Shown piece by piece: positions 57,401 through 64,000 of a stretch of DNA of 64,000 bases. Position numbers and translations under genes: made by a program. This stretch comes from Sclerurus mexicanus (Eukaryota > Chordata > Aves > Passeriformes > Furnariidae), in NCBI GenBank assembly GCA_013396755.1, contig VWZF01003005.1:302913-366912 (forward strand). Direction: 5' to 3'. The notes beneath the pieces were generated by a model. The model did no database searches and had not been told where the DNA came from. It was given only the letters and a program-made list of their open reading frames with translations. Numbering within the stretch: position 1 is the first letter of the stretch; each line of letters begins with the position of its first letter.

Positions 57401-60400
57401 GCCAGCAGGATGAGAAAAGGAGCATAAGATGAAACAACAGAGATTCAGACTGCATAGAGTGAAACACTTTTTCACCATGAAGACATTCACACAGTGGATC
57501 AAGTTGCCTAGAGAAGTTATGCAGTCTTCATCCTTGGATATTTTCAAGGCCAGTGTGGGTAAAGTCTGGTCCAACCTCACAGGTGACCCTTTTTTGAGCA
57601 GTAGATTAAACTGGATGACCTCCCAAGGTCAGTCCTGACCCAAATATTCCTATTATCCTATGATCAACCTAGAAACCTTCCTGAATTTGCAAAAGTGCAA
57701 ATAAGTAATTCTTTCCAATTCTAGCACTGTTATAAATATAGCTATTAACACTATGCAAATAAGTAATTTCCTTTGGCACAAAAATGTTTCCTGTATAATT
57801 ATCTTCAGAGACTTTGTACCTTTTGGTCTACATAAAATGAATTATATTCAGTACTTTCTCCATGTGCATTCAGTAACAGAATGACAAAAACTATTAAAAT
57901 TAATTCCTGTGAATCTATTTTGACAAACTACTGTGGCTTCTGTTCCTCAAGAATGATCCACAATTTTTAATTATATTTGGCAGAAAAAGAAAATTGGTTT
58001 TGTGTTTACAGGATTTCTGGAGGAAATGAAATGTGTTATTCAGTTCAACAGCTAATGTTTAATGATGGAACAGCAAAGCTGAAGTATTTTTTTTTTTCCA
58101 AGAGGATTTAAACACATCTATATCTCTCTCTAAAAAATATTTTCTACCCAGATCCCATAGCTACACTGGCATAAGGAGAAGGCAGTACTTTCAGTCTCAT
58201 AAGCACTTCTACTTGAAATGTCAAACATGAGTGTTCATTAATTAAATATATGTTAAAAAAAAAGAAAAAATATACACTTATTTTCCACAATATTAATTTA
58301 TAAGACTGGACATACAGACCTCAGAATTTATTCCAGAGATACTGCTTTATAGAAAGTGGATCAGGTTTATTGAAAGAAATTGGTAGAACCCTTCTTCCCC
58401 AGAATAAAATGTTGGCCATTAAAACACCTTTGAAGGAGGTTGCAGATATAGCAGGATGTCCTTTGAGGAAATAATGAAACTGTAATTTAGGTCTCAAGTG
58501 AATGCCCTAATTCCTGACCTGCCAGCAGACAGCAGCTCCTCCTTTTCTGGTTCTTCTGCTCCTATGCTTCCCTTATTATTTTTCTTATTAAAACCTCTCA
58601 GCCTTTTTTAATCTCATGATCTTACACCAAAGACTGGCAGCCTGCAGTCGGACAGGGAAGGTAAATAAAGGTGCTGAAGGAAAGATCTGGCCTAAGTTAC
58701 TTGGCTCGAGAACCAAAGGACCAGCACAGGTCTCAACAGGAGCCAGACTCGCCTCACACTCAAAGCAGTACCAGCACCAAGGAGCACAAGCAGCACTGTT
58801 TTAGGGGTGCATGAGTGGTAGTGTTTATACATCCTTATTCTGTGGATCTGGGTGCTGAGAACAGAGCCCACTGTGCCACTGATATGTGTGCACTGGACTC
58901 CTCCAGAGGCTCCCTAAAGGGTTGTTTTTAGGACAACAAAGGCTTGTACTTGCTTGGATAAAAGTGCTGCAGGGGGCTCTTTGCCAAAGCATCTGGATGG
59001 ACTATAAAGAGGCTTGGGTCTAGCAGGAAACAACCTCTTCTTCCCATTCCCAACCATACTTACAGCTCTCTGATTCTGAAATGGCAACAGTGTCCCCCGT
59101 CAGCCCCTACTCTGCCTTCTGCGACTACGATCTCTAATAGTCATCACATCTGGTCAGAATAACAATGTATTTTAGGTGTGTTTTCCCACATTTCTGTGTA
59201 ACTGTTAGTAAATAGTGAATGGTTAACTTTGGAAATGTTGAAGAGCAAGCACTATTGCAAAGTAACCTGATGATGAACTCACACAAGAATATTAACTCCC
59301 CATCAGCTCCCCAAAATACAAAATGAAAGTACATGCAAAAATTTTATCTTTAGCTAAAAGCCATGACTTACCTTGTTGTGTTCTAACACAGGAGAACATG
59401 TTGGGAACACTAACTACTCTGTGAAAGAGCCTTGAATATTTCAAGTAAATATCAGCTATTTCAAAAGAGGCAGCAAGCAGCCTTAAACATGACTCTGAGC
59501 AGCCTAGTTTAGCAGTTTTCTGAGGTCACACAATTGTTTGGAATTAAGCAGTTTTGGTTTATTCACACATGATGAACTCCATCAGTTCTGAAGAGGCCAA
59601 CATATGTGGCCAGATATTTTAATGAAAAATATTCCAGGATGTTCCAGAACAGGGATGATTTCTATGAAGAATCTGTCCTGACAGAAATATCTTCAATCAT
59701 GCGGAAACCAAATAAAGTCTTTAAGAAATAAATTTAAAAACCCCACAAACAAACAACTAAAAATGACAAAAACAAAACAAACCACAAAGACATTTTCAGT
59801 AGCTGTATGCAAAATGTTTGCCATAATACACAAAAGAGAGGAAGCAATTAGTTCCATACACGATCTATACTTAACTCAGTTTCACAGAACACCTCTTAAA
59901 GCAGAAATAAACTATAGATTTTATGTAAATAAAAATCAACCCTCAGTACTTGAGCAATAACTGTGAGTGCTCACTGGAGAATTACTTGTAGTGCAAGAAG
60001 ATAACATTGAAAAATGAAAACTAACTCATGAAGTATTAATAACTTGATATCAAATAGCAAGAAGAAACATGATAAGAACCAAGTAATTATTTGTTCTTTG
60101 AAGAACTTCATAATGCCAAGCTCAATACCTTTTTTTGTAGTTTTTCTGTCATTCTGTATGTGATGGTGATGGAAGAGATGTAGTGCCTGTATCCCTCCTA
60201 TAGCTTACACTCCCTTTCTTCCCAAGTAATGGAATTCTAGGATGGGTTTTATTTAACATTATTCTCCTGTTCAGCAAAACACTTCAAAATCCTGCTTCTG
60301 CAGTGACATGACACTAAAAAGCAACATCAAAAGCAAATCCATTAGCAAAAGCAATCAGCCATTACTTGATAATCACTAAGCAGCACTGTGCAATTCTCAA

Positions 60401-63400
60401 GTGGCCGTAGTACACACTCCCTTGCTGTAGATGAAGAAAGGCAATAATTGCCCCGGACAAAGCAGATGATTATATAGCAGTACCTGCTTAGAACTCCCTA
60501 AAAGAAGGAAATGATACCTCTTTAATGTATACGTGTTTTGAACAAAGTTTTGAAGCTTCAAATAAACCAAAAGCCCACGTGACTAAATTGCTACCTCAAA
60601 AAACAATCTTCTTTTATCACTTTTCCAATTGAGCATAGGTCTATTTTGAATAGAGCTTTCCAGACTTGCAGACTTGCAAAGGGATTGTGACCTTGTATCA
60701 CATAAGGTTGAATGTACAATCTGGAACTTGTCTATTATTACAGAAGTTACCTAGCTTACTTACCCAGCTTTTATCATGGACTTAAAGGATTAAAGAAATC
60801 TAATGTCATCACAACTAGCATAATTCAGAATTTGAATTGAATGCTTGGCCTCAGTTCCTGATTTCAACACTCAGGTATAATGTCCAAACATGAAGTTCCT
60901 CAGTGTGTCAGTTTTGTTATTGACAGTCACAAAAGAAGCCTGAAGCAGTCCTGTCCTTCTAAAAGCAATCTACCTCTCAGGTAGGCATGCAACCAGAATG
61001 AAAAAATACCACATCAACATTTCCATGATGACGCATTCTTTCTTTAGGAATGTTTTTGTCTGCCAAGAAGTGAAAAGGAGACATTATTCATCACACACAT
61101 ACATTTGCAATACATACACAGAAGCACAGAGTATCTCCATCATTTGTGCTATGTGTGAATCAGTAACTGTGGTAATAATACTGGGTTTTTAACAATAAAG
61201 ATTCTTGCCATTGTACTGTAAGTGATGCCCATATGGAAATATACCCACAGGCATCTCAAATGTTTTGGTCTGTGCTTACTGCCCTCTAAGCAGTAAGACA
61301 TTCCTTGTCCAGAACTGCAGCTGTCAGCTGGATAGATTCTCAGATGGAGAATAGCATGAAGCTAGCCAGTGACCTTGTAAGGACATTCAGCTGAAACTAC
61401 ACTAACAATAAAGGATAGGAAGAATTTGAAAGTATTTATTGAAAACAACTGTATAATGTCACACCTGAAGAAATGAAAGAAAAAGTAATTTTTTCTTATG
61501 CAAAAAGGTGGCTGTTCTATCCCCCTTATTTGTCAAAAAATGTGCATTTATTTTCATAAGGTGATTCATCACATAGGTACTCTTCTTACATTTTAAGCTG
61601 TAGCAGCAGGCTGACCTTAGCTTAGATCATTGAGCACACTAGCTCAACGAGCAGTCTCTCTTCAGTACTCCTAAAGAATTTTTTCAGTCTTTTTCTTAAA
61701 AAGTAAATTTTTCTCTAATTTATTGAGGAGATAGCAGGTGTTTTTCTCATTAAACTAAAGACTGCTGTATCTTAAGGGTTTCACACCTGTGTTCAATAGT
61801 TAAACATTATTAAATAGATGCAAATAAATAATTAAATATTGTTAAACACATGCAAAATATTGTTTAACAAGCATTAATGATCACGGACTCAGTGGAGACA
61901 AAGTACAACAGTAATTATCTACATCTGGAGAACATGACTTTGAGGTCAAAGACTTTTGAAATAAGTTTTTGAGGTCTCCTGTAAAATTGTCCACAAATTC
62001 ATGATATCTCTTGTCCCTCCACTGTGCCTATTCTGTCACATAAGAAGAGGAGGAAGAGGTATCACAGAGTTTTGGCATAGTCTGCCTATTCTCTAAACTC
62101 CATGGTAGCAGGGCTGCTCAGTATAATGCCACATTGCTGTCACTTTGCTGGCCATCAGCTTGCCATTACCTTTCTTGATATCTTTTATTTTTAACATCGA
62201 GTAGAATTTTCTTACTTATTTCATTCTGTAATACAAACATCTAATGCTAATGGAACCACCGCAAGTACTATGTTGGACTCTGAGAAAGTGATGTGATTCT
62301 TCTGTAAGTCAAACTAAGACATGTCACTTTTTAAAAATAAAGATTTGCATTAGGTTTACTTCTTTTCAGAATTTGAGAAAAATAGCATATTTGCAGATAA
62401 TTTTAAATTGCTGTTCAATGCAGTTTATTTCATCAGAGCTAAAAAAATACTAAACCTAAAACCACCCCCTCATACAAATTTCTCTAAAAGCCTAAATGGC
62501 TTTTAGAAAAGAAGAGAAGCCTTGGGAGTATCTAATTGCTTTGTTCTTCTACCCAAAGGGCTGTTAAAGAGTAAACAGAGTCCAACTCTTCTGAAAGATG
62601 CATGAAGAAAAGAGTGAAGACAATACTCAGACTGAAAAAGGGCAGTTCCAAATAGAAGGAAAAAATTACCTATACAGTAGTGTATGAACACTGGCACAGG
62701 GTGTCCAGAGAGAATGTAGAATCTCTATTCTTAGAGATTTTCAAATTAGGCCCAGATGAACTCCTGAGCAAGATCTAGCTTTGAAGTCCATCCTGCCCGA
62801 AGCAAGAACTAGACCACAGGTGACTCCATTTATTTACTGTGGGATTTTGGCCAGAAGCACATTCATAGTAATACCTTAAATACTAGGTCTGGTAGAGAAT
62901 TAAAATTGCTGTATTTCCAGTAGAACCAGAGGAAAAAACAAGATGCTTTGGGAACAAAGCATCTCTACACATTGTTTACCTTCCACTGTCCTTTATTACC
63001 ATGGTATTTCAATTAATTATGAACATGAATGGTTTTACCTCCTACTAGCCAAATATAACATTATCACCACTTCACAGACAATGAATTAAACACACAGAGG
63101 AAAGCCCTAATTATCTTGCCCAAGGGTCAAATGCAGAAGCTATGGCAAATTTAAGAGCAGAAACAAGTCTTCTAAACAACTATTCTAGAGCCTTCATTTT
63201 CAGCATTCATTGTTTGAAATGGATTTATTTGTCCTATTACCACAAAACAGTAAAGTAGTATCTGAGATACCAAAGCATCCAAAGTACTGTTTGGCTCCTA
63301 CTTTATGACTTGTAGCCTAAAAATAAGTTATTTATGCAGTAACGTGATTTAATGTGATAACTAATACATCTTAACAAGCTCTGACCTGGATCCAAAAAAA

Positions 63401-64000
63401 TCCTGCTGACTATATCTCAGTACAGGCAATGAGTAAAATTCAGACATAACATTTACAAATACTAAGATATTTGTTGGCAAGGAGCCCCTGCATGATGTTT
63501 AATACTGAGTGGTGGACCAACCAGCACCTGTAAACATTTTATTAACATTCATGCTTCTAAGCAAATTTAGAAGCAGAAATAACCCCCTGCTGCCTGGTCA
63601 TAATTGATATGGTAGGCAGGCAGGCAGGCATTCTGTAGTAATTTTTCACCAATATACCATCAAAGAAATGGCAACAAACTAAACAGATCTGAAATTGAGT
63701 AAAAGCAAACAAACAAAAAAATCCCGACAAAAATAAAGAAAATTCAGAGGGTTAGGAATAATTTTCCAAGAAAAATGACAAATTAGTTAAGTTGCAGATA
63801 TTCAAGATCTTATTTAAGTTTCTATTTTGATTAGACAAAGAAACCTCATCAATAAAAACCCAGGAAAAACACAGATGGTTGTGTATTCCATGATTTCATT
63901 TCAAAAAATGTAATTCCTTGTTTTCTGTCAAACAGAAGGTTTTGAACGTATTTGTCCCTTGACTGACAGATCAACTAAAGCCTATTTTCCTGCAGAAATG

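Overview
This window looks like a bird chromosome, probably a songbird's, from a gene-poor, AT-rich interval. The evidence is the repeat content: about a dozen fragments of CR1-type LINEs, several ending in the degenerate ATTCTATG-like 3' tail typical of avian CR1, and three solo LTRs of endogenous retroviruses of a kind common in passerine genomes. Family assignments rest on remembered consensus features and were not checked against a database. No bacterial or viral gene organisation is present, and I could identify no complete protein-coding gene. Almost all long open frames fall in repeats, low-complexity DNA or AT-rich noncoding sequence.

Layout. 1-2.5 kb: unique AT-rich DNA. 2.5-4.4 kb: a minus-strand solo LTR interrupted by a plus-strand solo LTR; its left part occurs twice as 456-bp near-identical copies separated by one N, probably an assembly artefact. 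4.4-14.3 kb: unassigned, with a more GC-rich block at about 9.0-9.95 kb. 14.33-14.87 kb: a 544-bp pure-purine tract, mostly about 107 copies of AAAG. 16.1-18.85 kb: a T-rich, purine-poor block full of degenerate CATCTCAT/CATTATGCATT-like words, probably a decayed tandem array. 19.25-20.2 kb: a GC-rich block with long overlapping ORFs on both strands, then a CR1 remnant. 21.6 kb: a minus-strand ORF that resembles a coding exon but is not recognised. 22.55-22.73 kb: a degenerate CATG-rich minisatellite with roughly 11-bp phasing. 33.06-35.43 kb: an old minus-strand CR1 interrupted by a minus-strand solo LTR with a visible target-site duplication. 36-63 kb: scattered CR1 fragments on both strands in otherwise unassigned sequence. 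59.0-59.14 kb: a small GC3-rich ORF behind a plausible splice acceptor and a TATA-like box, the second candidate exon.

No genes can be shown to work together here. The readable history is one of repeat insertion: CR1 first, then the larger LTR family into one CR1 copy, and in the other LTR copy a later insertion of a second LTR type. I found no convincing new biological system. The most useful leads are the two candidate exons, the decayed T-rich array, the phased CATG minisatellite and the probable false duplication beside the N.
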